Shown here in pieces: positions 1 to 6,139 of a stretch of 6,152 bases of DNA; the stretch's first letter is position 1; each line of letters begins with the position of its first letter. The DNA lies in NCBI GenBank assembly GCA_964453155.1, contig CAYVQU010000254.1, positions 1 through 6,152 on the forward strand, read 5' to 3'. Both the position numbers and the translations under genes were made by a program. Under the pieces are notes generated by a model, which searched no databases, had not been told where the DNA came from, and saw nothing but the letters and a program-made list of their open reading frames with translations. Origin of the DNA: CAYVQU01 sp964453155 (GTDB taxonomy: Bacteria > Chloroflexota > Anaerolineae > Anaerolineales > UBA11858).

Positions 1-58
1 TGCTCAGTTTGGACTGGTTTACCATGTTCACCCCTTATTGTGAATAGACTCTCATGGT
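1..58 (+). other. Interrupted upstream coding remnant of the GAF kinase gene
   Basis: In the frame of the downstream kinase, bases 2-40 read as a hydrophobic stretch (AQFGLVYHVHPLL) followed by TGA at 41-43 and then IDSHG leading straight into LTGWIVQNQK. This resembles the central strands of a GAF domain: in the third GAF of the same protein a comparable segment (ALRIVDGEE) precedes GGLTDY at similar spacing. The reading therefore looks like real GAF sequence interrupted by one stop codon. The frame beginning at base 3 ends at TAG (45-47). The frame beginning at base 1 runs open past base 58 but does not look GAF-like. A nonsense mutation, a nearby frameshift or a sequencing error would all fit. 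The window edge hides the true gene start. Confidence 0.45.
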
Positions 59-3000
59 TTGACGGGTTGGATCGTCCAAAATCAGAAAACAGTCATCTTA
101 AATATTGTTGATGAAGAAGGTAGCCTCGATCCCCAGCCGAACCCAGAACAACCCATCTTTGCAAATCCCCAGCTAATGGCTGTTGGGGTGAGATCTTTTG
201 CAGGGTTGCCACTCATTGCAAAAGATCAATTTTTGGGCGTACTCTATCTGCAAAATAAGCAGCCCAATGTTTATGCTGGGCATTTGGATATGATGACCAC
301 CTTTGCCAATCAGGCGGCGGTCGCCATCGAAAATGCACGGTTGCATGAACAGACCCAACGCCACGCCGCTGAGCTTGAAATCAGGGTTGAAGAAGCTACC
401 CGAGAAGTCCAGCAGCGAGTAGATGAATTGGACACCCTCTATCGGGTCAGCCAGGCGATCAATGCCAGTCAAGCAATTGATACGATGTTACAGATCATTG
501 TGGACAATGTTGTCGAAAGTATCCCTGCGGATCGGGCCACAATCATTTTGATGGATACGGATAAAAAACAGGTACCCTGGTTTGTTAAATCAGGGCCTGG
601 GCTAGAAGATGTGGTCGAAGTTTCTTTTGATGAACTATGGAGCGGTTTGAGTGGCTGGGCTTTACGGGAACGAAAACCAGTAATATCACCGAAAGGTGAC
701 CCTGATCCCCGGGAAAGCCCTGAAGTACAGCAACGTCGAGTGGAGACCAATTGTGGGGCGATTGCGGTGGTTCCATTACTTTATCGTAAACAATTGATGG
801 GCACCTTGACTGCAATCAATCGGCCGGATCAATCCGATTTTACTCCCGAAGCGGTAGAAATGATGACCGCCTTATCGAATCAGGCCGCGATTGCCATTCG
901 CAATACCCGTTTGTATGATGAAACTGCTCAACGGGCGCGCGAATTGACAATTCTTAACGACTTGAGTCGAAAATTGGCGGTCACCCTTACCGTTGATGAG
1001 GTATTGGCTGAAGCCTATTCCACCGCAGTCCAGTTGATGGAAATTAGCACTTTCTATGTCACAATTTATAACGCTGAGCAAGATGAAATCCGGACTGCCT
1101 TGCGGATTGTGGATGGGGAGGAAGTCAACCCCCGACCAGCTCGACGCGGGGGACTAACCGATTACATTATCGAAACCAAGCACCCCCTTTTACTATCGGA
1201 TAATGTGATCGAGAGAGTCAATACTTTAGGAATTCCAATCAACCAATTGACTCCGGGACGGGTATCAGAATCGTGGGTAGGTGTTCCTATTCTCTTAGGA
1301 GATCAAGAAGTCGGCACCATGGTTGCCTTGAGCTACACAACCCCCAGGGCTTACGAACAAAGTCATTGTGATTTACTCAGCGCGATCGCTAACCAGACCG
1401 CAATTGCCATCTCCAATGCCCGTTCTTATGCTGCTGCTAATCGCCGGGTGGAAGAACTGGCTGTCCTGAACAAATTTAGTCGTAAGCTGGCCGTTACGTT
1501 GGAGACCGATGAAATTCTTCAGGAAGTATATCAACGGGTAGTACAAATATTAGACATCAGTAATTTTTATATCACTTTTTACGATGAAGATACAGATACC
1601 ATAACCTCGGCATTGCGAGTGGTCGATGGAAGGTTTGAAGCCCCCCAGCCGACCCCGCGGGGTGGACTTACAGATTATTTGTTGCAGAATCGTGAACCCT
1701 TGTTGTTTAAAAACAACCCCTTGAAGCATGCCCAAGACTTGGAGATTTTACCCGTTAATCTTCGTCCCGATCGGGTCTCGAAATCATGGGTGGGGGTCCC
1801 CATTTTATTGGGAGATCAAATCTTAGGGACGATGGTGGCTTTGAGTTACGAGCGTTCATTTGCATATGATGAGCGGCACTGTGATTTGTTAAGTTCAATG
1901 GCCACCCAGGCCGCCATCGCGATCAACAATGCCAAACTTTACAACCAGGCGCGGTTGAATGCTGAAAAATTGACGGTTTTACATGAAATTGGTAATCGGA
2001 TCGCTGCCTCACTAGCCCTTGATGAAACTCTGCAAACAATTGTTTCAGAAACCGTCCATTTAGTAGCCGCGGATCGCAGCATTATCCTCATGGTTGATAT
2101 GACCCGCAGCGAACTGGTTCATACTGTCGGGCATGGTTATTCCCCAGAAGTGCTGGCCCACCATACCTTCGAGGAGATTATGGATGGGATTAGTGGGTGG
2201 GTGATAGAAAACCAGGAACCAACGATTTCTGAGAGTATTCAATCCGACGACCGTAATCGGAAAACAGCCTTAGCCTCAGCTCAAAAGGATAACCCAGCTT
2301 GTGCGGCCATTGCCCCCTTATTGGTAGAAAACCAAGTGATCGGGACCCTCACCGCAATCCGTAACCTGGATGAATCTTGTTTTGGCCAAGATGACCTCGA
2401 TTTAGTCTCAATGCTGGCTGGACAGGCCGCGATTGCCATCCAAAACGCGCAATTATTCGAGGAAGCCCAAACGGCTACTCGTACCAAGAGTATGTTCCTG
2501 GCCAATATGTCCCACGAAATTCGGACACCTCTCAATGCCATATTGGGATATTCCCAGATCATGCAGCGCGATTCAACCCTCAACCCCAATCAACAACAAA
2601 GCCTGGCGACGATTGGACGCAGCGGTGAGCATTTATTGGCATTACTCAACGATATCCTGGAGATGTCAAAGATTGAGGCCCAACAGGTTGTGCTAATGCC
2701 TGAAACCTTTGACCTGCACGCCCTCTTGCTCGATATTGAGTTAATGTTTGCCATTCGGGTTAAGACCAAGGGCTTATTCCTGAGTACGGATATTAGCCCC
2801 GATCTTCCCCAATTTGTGTACGGTGATGAAGGTAAAATACGCCAGGTTTTGATCAATCTGATGGGGAACGCGATCAAATTTACCCAACAGGGTGGCATTA
2901 TGTTACGCACGATGGTTGTCAATCAAGATTTGGCTGCAGAAGATAACTTCGGGGTGGGTCAAGTTAGAATCCAATTTGAAGTTGAAGATACCGGTATTGG

Positions 3001-3886
3001 TATTCCGGAGGATGAAATTGACTTGATTTTTGGTGCTTTTGAGCAGGCTACCAGTGGGCAAAAGGCTGGTGAGGGCACCGGATTGGGGTTGGCAATCAGC
3101 CAAGAATATGCCCGCATGATGGGCGGCGAAATTTCTGTTCGTAGTGCCGCGGGGGTTGGCAGTACTTTCTCATTCACAATTCAGACCCAGCTTGGTGAAG
3201 AAGGCGCAGTGGTCCTAAGTATCTCCCAAGAACGCGTGATTGGCATCCAACCTGGGCAAGGTCCCTTTCGCGCTTTAATAGTCGATGATCGCGATACTAA
3301 CCGAGATCTGTTAAACCAAATGTTGGCGGCGGTTGGCTTTGAGACCCGATCTGCGGTCAACGGCTTGGAGGCGGTAGAGATCCACAAAGCGTGGCAGCCC
3401 CAGTTGATCTTAATGGATCTCGTAATGCCTGAGATGGACGGTCGGGAGGCCTCCCGGACCATTCGGGCCAAAAATCCTGGTGGAGAAGATACCGTCATCA
3501 TCGCAGTGACTGCCAGTGTTTCAGAAGACGAACGTTACGAATTGATGAAGAAAGATGTGAATGATTTTATGCGTAAGCCTTTCCGGGAATCGGATCTGTT
3601 TGCCCGAATCGGAAAACACCTGGAAATTGATTTTGTGTATGAAGAATCTGAAACCCAGGCTGAAGAGCAGCCTATGAGTGCCGATGCACAGACGATGATC
3701 AAAGGTGCCCTTCAATCTCTCCCGCCGGAACAACTGCTTGACTTCCAATCTGCGATCGAAGCCCTGGATACAGAGAAATTGTTACAACTCGTTAATCAGG
3801 CTGCCGATTTCGATCCCCAAATCGCTGATTATGTCCGGAGTTTAATTGATCAGTTTGATTTTGATACATTAGAAGAAATCTTTTAA
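59..3886 (+). CDS. Multi-GAF hybrid sensor histidine kinase/response regulator (5'-incomplete)
   Basis: Soluble hybrid histidine kinase of 1275 visible residues with no membrane segment or signal peptide. Order of domains: the C-terminal half of a GAF (1-95), a charged coiled-coil linker (96-125), four complete GAF domains (about 125-285, 295-455, 466-625, 638-797), a HisKA dimerisation domain, a HATPase_c domain, a receiver and a helical tail. The H-box is NMSHEIRTPL with phospho-acceptor His819. The N-box Asn is N937 (GNAIKFT), the G1 box is DTGIGIP from D977, and the G2 box is GEGTGLGL at 1004-1011. The receiver is intact: acidic pair D1076/D1077, phospho-acceptor D1120 (LILMDLVMP), T1151 and K1173. 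The kinase should autophosphorylate with ATP and pass phosphate to D1120. The ligands of the GAF domains cannot be read from the sequence. The only upstream start is TTG at 59, with no Shine-Dalgarno sequence and in mid-GAF, so it is probably not the true start. The stop is TAA. The kinase, receiver and tail are paralogous to the next gene. Confidence 0.9.
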   Translation: MTGWIVQNQKTVILNIVDEEGSLDPQPNPEQPIFANPQLMAVGVRSFAGLPLIAKDQFLGVLYLQNKQPNVYAGHLDMMTTFANQAAVAIENARLHEQTQRHAAELEIRVEEATREVQQRVDELDTLYRVSQAINASQAIDTMLQIIVDNVVESIPADRATIILMDTDKKQVPWFVKSGPGLEDVVEVSFDELWSGLSGWALRERKPVISPKGDPDPRESPEVQQRRVETNCGAIAVVPLLYRKQLMGTLTAINRPDQSDFTPEAVEMMTALSNQAAIAIRNTRLYDETAQRARELTILNDLSRKLAVTLTVDEVLAEAYSTAVQLMEISTFYVTIYNAEQDEIRTALRIVDGEEVNPRPARRGGLTDYIIETKHPLLLSDNVIERVNTLGIPINQLTPGRVSESWVGVPILLGDQEVGTMVALSYTTPRAYEQSHCDLLSAIANQTAIAISNARSYAAANRRVEELAVLNKFSRKLAVTLETDEILQEVYQRVVQILDISNFYITFYDEDTDTITSALRVVDGRFEAPQPTPRGGLTDYLLQNREPLLFKNNPLKHAQDLEILPVNLRPDRVSKSWVGVPILLGDQILGTMVALSYERSFAYDERHCDLLSSMATQAAIAINNAKLYNQARLNAEKLTVLHEIGNRIAASLALDETLQTIVSETVHLVAADRSIILMVDMTRSELVHTVGHGYSPEVLAHHTFEEIMDGISGWVIENQEPTISESIQSDDRNRKTALASAQKDNPACAAIAPLLVENQVIGTLTAIRNLDESCFGQDDLDLVSMLAGQAAIAIQNAQLFEEAQTATRTKSMFLANMSHEIRTPLNAILGYSQIMQRDSTLNPNQQQSLATIGRSGEHLLALLNDILEMSKIEAQQVVLMPETFDLHALLLDIELMFAIRVKTKGLFLSTDISPDLPQFVYGDEGKIRQVLINLMGNAIKFTQQGGIMLRTMVVNQDLAAEDNFGVGQVRIQFEVEDTGIGIPEDEIDLIFGAFEQATSGQKAGEGTGLGLAISQEYARMMGGEISVRSAAGVGSTFSFTIQTQLGEEGAVVLSISQERVIGIQPGQGPFRALIVDDRDTNRDLLNQMLAAVGFETRSAVNGLEAVEIHKAWQPQLILMDLVMPEMDGREASRTIRAKNPGGEDTVIIAVTASVSEDERYELMKKDVNDFMRKPFRESDLFARIGKHLEIDFVYEESETQAEEQPMSADAQTMIKGALQSLPPEQLLDFQSAIEALDTEKLLQLVNQAADFDPQIADYVRSLIDQFDFDTLEEIF
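941..1933 (+). repeat. Tandem duplication of a GAF domain inside the kinase gene
   Basis: The third and fourth GAF domains (residues about 295-455 and 466-625) are clearly copies of one another. Shared blocks in the same order are SRKLAVTL, the strand F-Y-x-T-x-Y, ALR-V-VDG, GGLTDY, SWVGVPILLGDQ, GTMVALSY and HCDLLS, ending in QxAIAIxNA. The copies have diverged in the DNA, so this is an old domain duplication and not a recent repeat or an assembly artefact. The flanking second and fifth GAF domains form another related pair (ADR-x-IILM, SGW, GTLTAI, QAAIAI). Confidence 0.85.
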
Positions 3887-3904
3887 GGATAGACAGTTTG
3901 ATTC

Positions 3905-3953
3905 AGTTTTCGGAGAAAGTCTTGAAATAGAAATCAATCGCAAACCGAAAACT
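3905..3953. repeat. Inverted repeat A1 (9-bp arms, 31-nt spacer)
   Basis: AGTTTTCGG (3905-3913) is perfectly complementary to CCGAAAACT (3945-3953), separated by exactly 31 bases. It lies 18 bases after the stop of the GAF kinase. The same arms with the same spacer length recur at 6050-6098 after the second gene. There the identity extends one base outward on the left (CAGTTTTCGG) and two on the right (CCGAAAACTAC), but the 31-nt spacers are unrelated. No T-run follows, so it is not a classical intrinsic terminator. It could be a paired protein-binding site or a dispersed repeat. Confidence 0.75.
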
Positions 3954-3976
3954 ACGACTAATTTTAGCAAAACCGT

Positions 3977-4022
3977 ATGACGGTAAATCTTGTTAGATTT
4001 GTTTTTAAGTTCATTTCGTCAT
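3977..4022. repeat. Inverted repeat B' (ATGACG ... CGTCAT)
   Basis: ATGACG (3977-3982) is complementary to CGTCAT (4017-4022), 34 bases apart. Both arms belong to a longer motif: ATGACGGTAAAT at 3977-3988 and, on the reverse strand, ATGACGAAAT from 4022 back to 4013. A similar motif (TGACGGGAAAT and TGACGGTAAGT) forms the B pair after the second gene. The left arm also lies within a compact palindrome, ACCGT-ATG-ACGGT (3972-3984). The right arm overlaps the likely -35 box of the second gene, so the pair is a candidate operator. The pairing alone is short and could be chance; the recurrence of the motif is the stronger argument. Confidence 0.45.
3982..4006 (+). terminator. Weak intrinsic terminator candidate after the GAF kinase gene
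   Basis: AAATCT (3985-3990) and AGATTT (3995-4000) form a perfect 6-bp hairpin with a TGTT loop. Three further G-T wobble pairs (3982-3984 with 4001-4003) can extend it. A run of five T residues follows at 4002-4006. The stem is AT-rich, so termination may be inefficient. The position, about 100 bases after the stop codon of the first gene and just before the promoter of the second, supports the role. Confidence 0.45.
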
Positions 4023-4044
4023 GCACTTATTGCTACAATATAAT
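4016..4044 (+). promoter_or_regulatory. Sigma-70-type promoter for the second kinase gene
   Basis: A consensus -10 box TATAAT lies at 4039-4044. A -35-like TCGTCA (4016-4021, four of six matches to TTGACA) lies 17 bases upstream of it. Just before, TGCTACAAT (4031-4039) is an alternative extended -10. Transcription would start near 4051, giving a 5' leader of only about 20 bases. The second kinase therefore probably has its own transcription start. The -35 box overlaps the right arm of repeat B' (4017-4022). Confidence 0.6.
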
Positions 4045-4061
4045 CAGACCCTTTTCAATTC

Positions 4062-4066
4062 AGGAG
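4062..4066 (+). promoter_or_regulatory. Ribosome binding site of the second kinase gene
   Basis: AGGAG stands 6 bases before the ATG at 4073. An in-frame TAA at 4067-4069 lies between the two, so no earlier start is possible and the ATG is firmly placed. Confidence 0.85.
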
Positions 4067-4072
4067 TAAGCC

Positions 4073-5905
4073 ATGAGTCCAAACACAGAACCCCAAGGAA
4101 ATATTCTCATTGTAGATGATACCCGCGCCAACCTGGATGTCTTGGCCGGAATTTTGCGTGATCATGGTTATAAAGTCCGACCGGCCCCGAGTGGTCGTCT
4201 GGCGCTGCGGGCGGTAAAAGCTGAACGCCCGGATATTGTTTTATTGGATATCCGGATGCCGGAAATGGATGGGTACGAAGTTTGCCGGCGCCTCAAAGCA
4301 GACGAGGAAACCAATGATATCCCCATCATCTTTATCAGTGCGCTGACCGAAACAGCTGATAAATTGGAAGCGTTCCGAGCTGGTGGAGTGGACTATGTCA
4401 CGAAACCTTTCCATGCTGAAGAAGTTCTGGCGCGGGTTAGTGTGCACTTGAAGCTGCAGCGGACTCTCGATGAACTCGCCGCCGCTCGTCAGGCTGCTGA
4501 TGCTGCCAATGTCGCCAAATCTACCTTTCTGCGGAATATGAGTCATGAGCTGCGTTCTCCCCTGAATATCATTCTTGGCTACGCCAGCCTGATGCAGCGC
4601 TTCAGCCGTAGTATGCCAAACGAGCAGCGGGATAATCTAAGCGTTATTCTGCGCAGCGGGGAACATTTAAACACCCTGGTCGGCAATGTATTGGACATTT
4701 CACGAATAGAGGCCGGTGTTCAGGATGTTGAACTGCGTGAATTTGATCTGCATCATTTTCTCAGCGACTTAGATGATATGTTTGCCCTCCAGGCCAGTGA
4801 CAAGGGTTTGGAATATCATGTTGAACCACTTGATGATTGTCCCCAATTTGTAAAAACCGATCCGGTGAAACTGCGGCAAATATTGATAAACCTGTTGGGT
4901 AATGCCCTGGCTTATACAACTGAAGGGGGCGTTATTTTACGGGTTGGGCTGCCTGAGGGGACCGATTCAGCCCAAAATCTGGATTCTTTATTTTTTGAAG
5001 TTGAAGATAGTGGCATTGGAATCCCGGATCATGAATTAGGTCAAATTTTTGAACCGTTTTATCAGGGACAGGCCGGCAAAGAAGCCCAGAATGGCACTGG
5101 ACTGGGTTTGGCGATCAGTCAAGAATTTGTCAAATTATTAGGGTCGGACTTAAATGTCCACACTGAGAGTGGCCGGGGAACAAAATTTAATTTCAACCTG
5201 CCGGTTGAAATCTTTTCTGACTTGCAGCCAGACTCTGAGACGGAAGGTCCCGAAGTGGTTGCCATTGCCCCCAACCAGCCCACCTACAAAGTATTGATTA
5301 CGGACGATAAATGGGCCAACCGCCAAATATTGTTCAAACTTTTACAGCCCATGGGTTTTGATTTGCGGGAGGCGCGTAATGGGGTCGAAGCAGTTGAAAT
5401 CTGGGAAGCCTGGCAGCCGGATTTGATATGGATGCACCTGCGCATGCCAGTTATGGATGGCTTTGAAGCTACCCGCAGGATTAAATCAGGTCCCAATAGT
5501 GAGAATACGGCCATTATTGCGGTTACTGCCAGCGCCTTCGATGAAGAACGAGCCAATATTGAGGCCATTGGCAGCGATGATTTTTTGCGCCGCCCTTACC
5601 GCATCGCGGACGTGTATGCCATGATGGAAAAACACCTTGGGGTTCGCTTCGTGTATGATGATGCCGAAGAAATTGCTCCAACAGAAGAAACCGTCCAGAT
5701 TCAACCCGAATCTTTGGCGGCTGTTTCTCCTGAAATCCGAGCCGAATTAGAAGCTGCCATTCAGCGTCTGGATGTGGAGACTATTGAGTTACTGATTGCC
5801 CAGATTCGGGAACAAGACGAGTCCCTGGCTATTGCAATGGACATATTGACCCAGGATTTCAAGTATGATCAGATTTTGGAGGCCTTGCAGCAGATCCCAA
5901 AATAA
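4073..5905 (+). CDS. REC-HisKA-HATPase-REC hybrid histidine kinase with a degenerate C-terminal receiver
   Basis: Soluble hybrid kinase of 610 residues. The N-terminal receiver (about 9-125) is complete: D15/D16, phospho-acceptor D59 (LLLDIRMPEMDG), S89 and K111. An Ala-rich helical linker leads to the HisKA domain, with phospho-acceptor His158 in NMSHELRSPL. The ATPase domain has N277 (GNALAYT, with Ala where Lys is usual), the G1 box DSGIGIP at D312, an F-box (IFEPF) and the G2 box NGTGLGL, so ATP binding should be retained. The C-terminal receiver (about 405-525) keeps D411/D412 and T485 but has His455 in place of the phospho-acceptor Asp (LIWMHLRMP) and Arg507 in place of the conserved Lys (FLRRPY). 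It should not accept phosphate in the normal way. A histidine-free helical tail follows (545-610), matching that of the upstream kinase. There is no sensor or DNA-binding domain, so input probably comes through D59, possibly from the neighbouring GAF kinase (inference). Start ATG has a good ribosome binding site; the stop is TAA. Confidence 0.93.
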   Translation: MSPNTEPQGNILIVDDTRANLDVLAGILRDHGYKVRPAPSGRLALRAVKAERPDIVLLDIRMPEMDGYEVCRRLKADEETNDIPIIFISALTETADKLEAFRAGGVDYVTKPFHAEEVLARVSVHLKLQRTLDELAAARQAADAANVAKSTFLRNMSHELRSPLNIILGYASLMQRFSRSMPNEQRDNLSVILRSGEHLNTLVGNVLDISRIEAGVQDVELREFDLHHFLSDLDDMFALQASDKGLEYHVEPLDDCPQFVKTDPVKLRQILINLLGNALAYTTEGGVILRVGLPEGTDSAQNLDSLFFEVEDSGIGIPDHELGQIFEPFYQGQAGKEAQNGTGLGLAISQEFVKLLGSDLNVHTESGRGTKFNFNLPVEIFSDLQPDSETEGPEVVAIAPNQPTYKVLITDDKWANRQILFKLLQPMGFDLREARNGVEAVEIWEAWQPDLIWMHLRMPVMDGFEATRRIKSGPNSENTAIIAVTASAFDEERANIEAIGSDDFLRRPYRIADVYAMMEKHLGVRFVYDDAEEIAPTEETVQIQPESLAAVSPEIRAELEAAIQRLDVETIELLIAQIREQDESLAIAMDILTQDFKYDQILEALQQIPK

Positions 5906-5935
5906 ACTGGGTGTAATCAACCGACGGGCAGTGTG

Positions 5936-5990
5936 AAGCAGATTTCGGAATAATCTGAAATTAAAATGACGCTTCATCCGATATCTGCTT
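5936..5990. repeat. Inverted repeat A' (14-bp arms, one mismatch, 27-nt spacer)
   Basis: AAGCAGATTTCGGA (5936-5949) pairs with TCCGATATCTGCTT (5977-5990) at 13 of 14 positions. The core CAGATTTCGG differs at one base from the CAGTTTTCGG arm of repeats A1 and A2. It begins 30 bases after the stop of the second kinase. Alternative pairings exist within it: CAGATT (5939-5944) with AATCTG (5952-5957), and TGAAGC (5934-5939) with GCTTCA (5971-5976). No T-run follows, so it is not a standard intrinsic terminator, although a structured transcript end is plausible. Confidence 0.7.
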
Positions 5991-5994
5991 AAGT

Positions 5995-6043
5995 GCGTGA
6001 CGGGAAATGTTTTCAATAAAACCGGCAAAACTTACCGTCACGC
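5995..6043. repeat. Inverted repeat B (9-bp arms, 31-nt spacer)
   Basis: GCGTGACGG (5995-6003) is perfectly complementary to CCGTCACGC (6035-6043), separated by 31 bases. The arm length and spacer are those of A1 and A2, but the arm sequence is different; only the inward CGG...CCG is shared by all. The TGACGG core and adjoining AA also occur at repeat B' before the second kinase gene. Confidence 0.75.
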
Positions 6044-6049
6044 CTGAGC

Positions 6050-6098
6050 AGTTTTCGGTTTGAACAACCAATCTAATTTAAAATTCTTTCCGAAAACT
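6050..6098. repeat. Inverted repeat A2 (9-bp arms, 31-nt spacer)
   Basis: AGTTTTCGG (6050-6058) and CCGAAAACT (6090-6098) repeat the arms and the exact 31-nt spacing of A1, with a different AT-rich spacer. It follows repeat B after 6 bases. The centres of A', B and A2 (5963, 6019, 6074) are 55-56 bases apart, so the three form a regular row. Confidence 0.75.
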
Positions 6099-6119
6099 AC
6101 TTAACTCGAGTTTAGACAA

Positions 6120-6139
6120 CGAGAAAAGAAAATTTCTCG
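6120..6139. repeat. Short hairpin near the window end
   Basis: CGAGAAA (6120-6126) pairs perfectly with TTTCTCG (6133-6139) around a 6-base purine loop. No T-run follows on the plus strand before the window ends. A 10-bp perfect palindrome, AACTCGAGTT, lies just upstream at 6103-6112. Neither can be given a role from this sequence, and no gene start is visible after them. Confidence 0.35.

Noticed and set aside
41..43. Genetic code change with TGA read as an amino acid
   Set aside because: TGG is used normally for Trp, both genes stop at TAA, and no other in-frame TGA occurs within the well-supported reading frames. A mutation, frameshift or error is simpler.
1382..1389. GCGATCGC, the cyanobacterial HIP1 octamer
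   Set aside because: I see only one copy in the window. HIP1-rich cyanobacterial genomes would be expected to show several, so this gives no support for a cyanobacterial origin.
1364..1885. His-Cys pairs in GAF 3 (SHCDLL) and GAF 4 (RHCDLL) as bilin attachment sites
   Set aside because: They lie in the C-terminal helix of the GAF fold, not in the chromophore pocket, and the order is HC rather than the phytochrome CH. No PHY domain follows.
173..3748. Many open frames of about 60-110 codons on the minus strand and in other plus-strand frames across the first gene
   Set aside because: They lie wholly within a gene with complete domain and motif support, have low-complexity or unrecognisable translations, and lack plausible ribosome binding sites. 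They are shadows of the real gene.
3905..3953. Repeat A1 as the intrinsic terminator of the first gene
   Set aside because: The 31-base spacer is too long for an efficient terminator loop and no T-run follows. The hairpin at 3985-4000 with T5 is a better candidate.
4241..6028. Minus-strand open frames across the second kinase gene and its 3' flank, including one at 5789-6028
   Set aside because: They are antisense to a well-supported gene. The last runs across the inverted-repeat region and has no recognisable domain.
6060..6084. Promoter for a gene beyond the window (TTGAAC ... TAAAAT)
   Set aside because: The spacer between the two boxes is only 13 bases, and no start codon with a ribosome binding site follows before the window ends.
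5936..6098. CRISPR array or integron attC sites
   Set aside because: The repeats are inverted pairs with 9-14-base arms, not direct repeats of CRISPR length. The arms lack the attC core motifs (RYYYAAC/GTTRRRY), and no cas or integrase gene is in the window.
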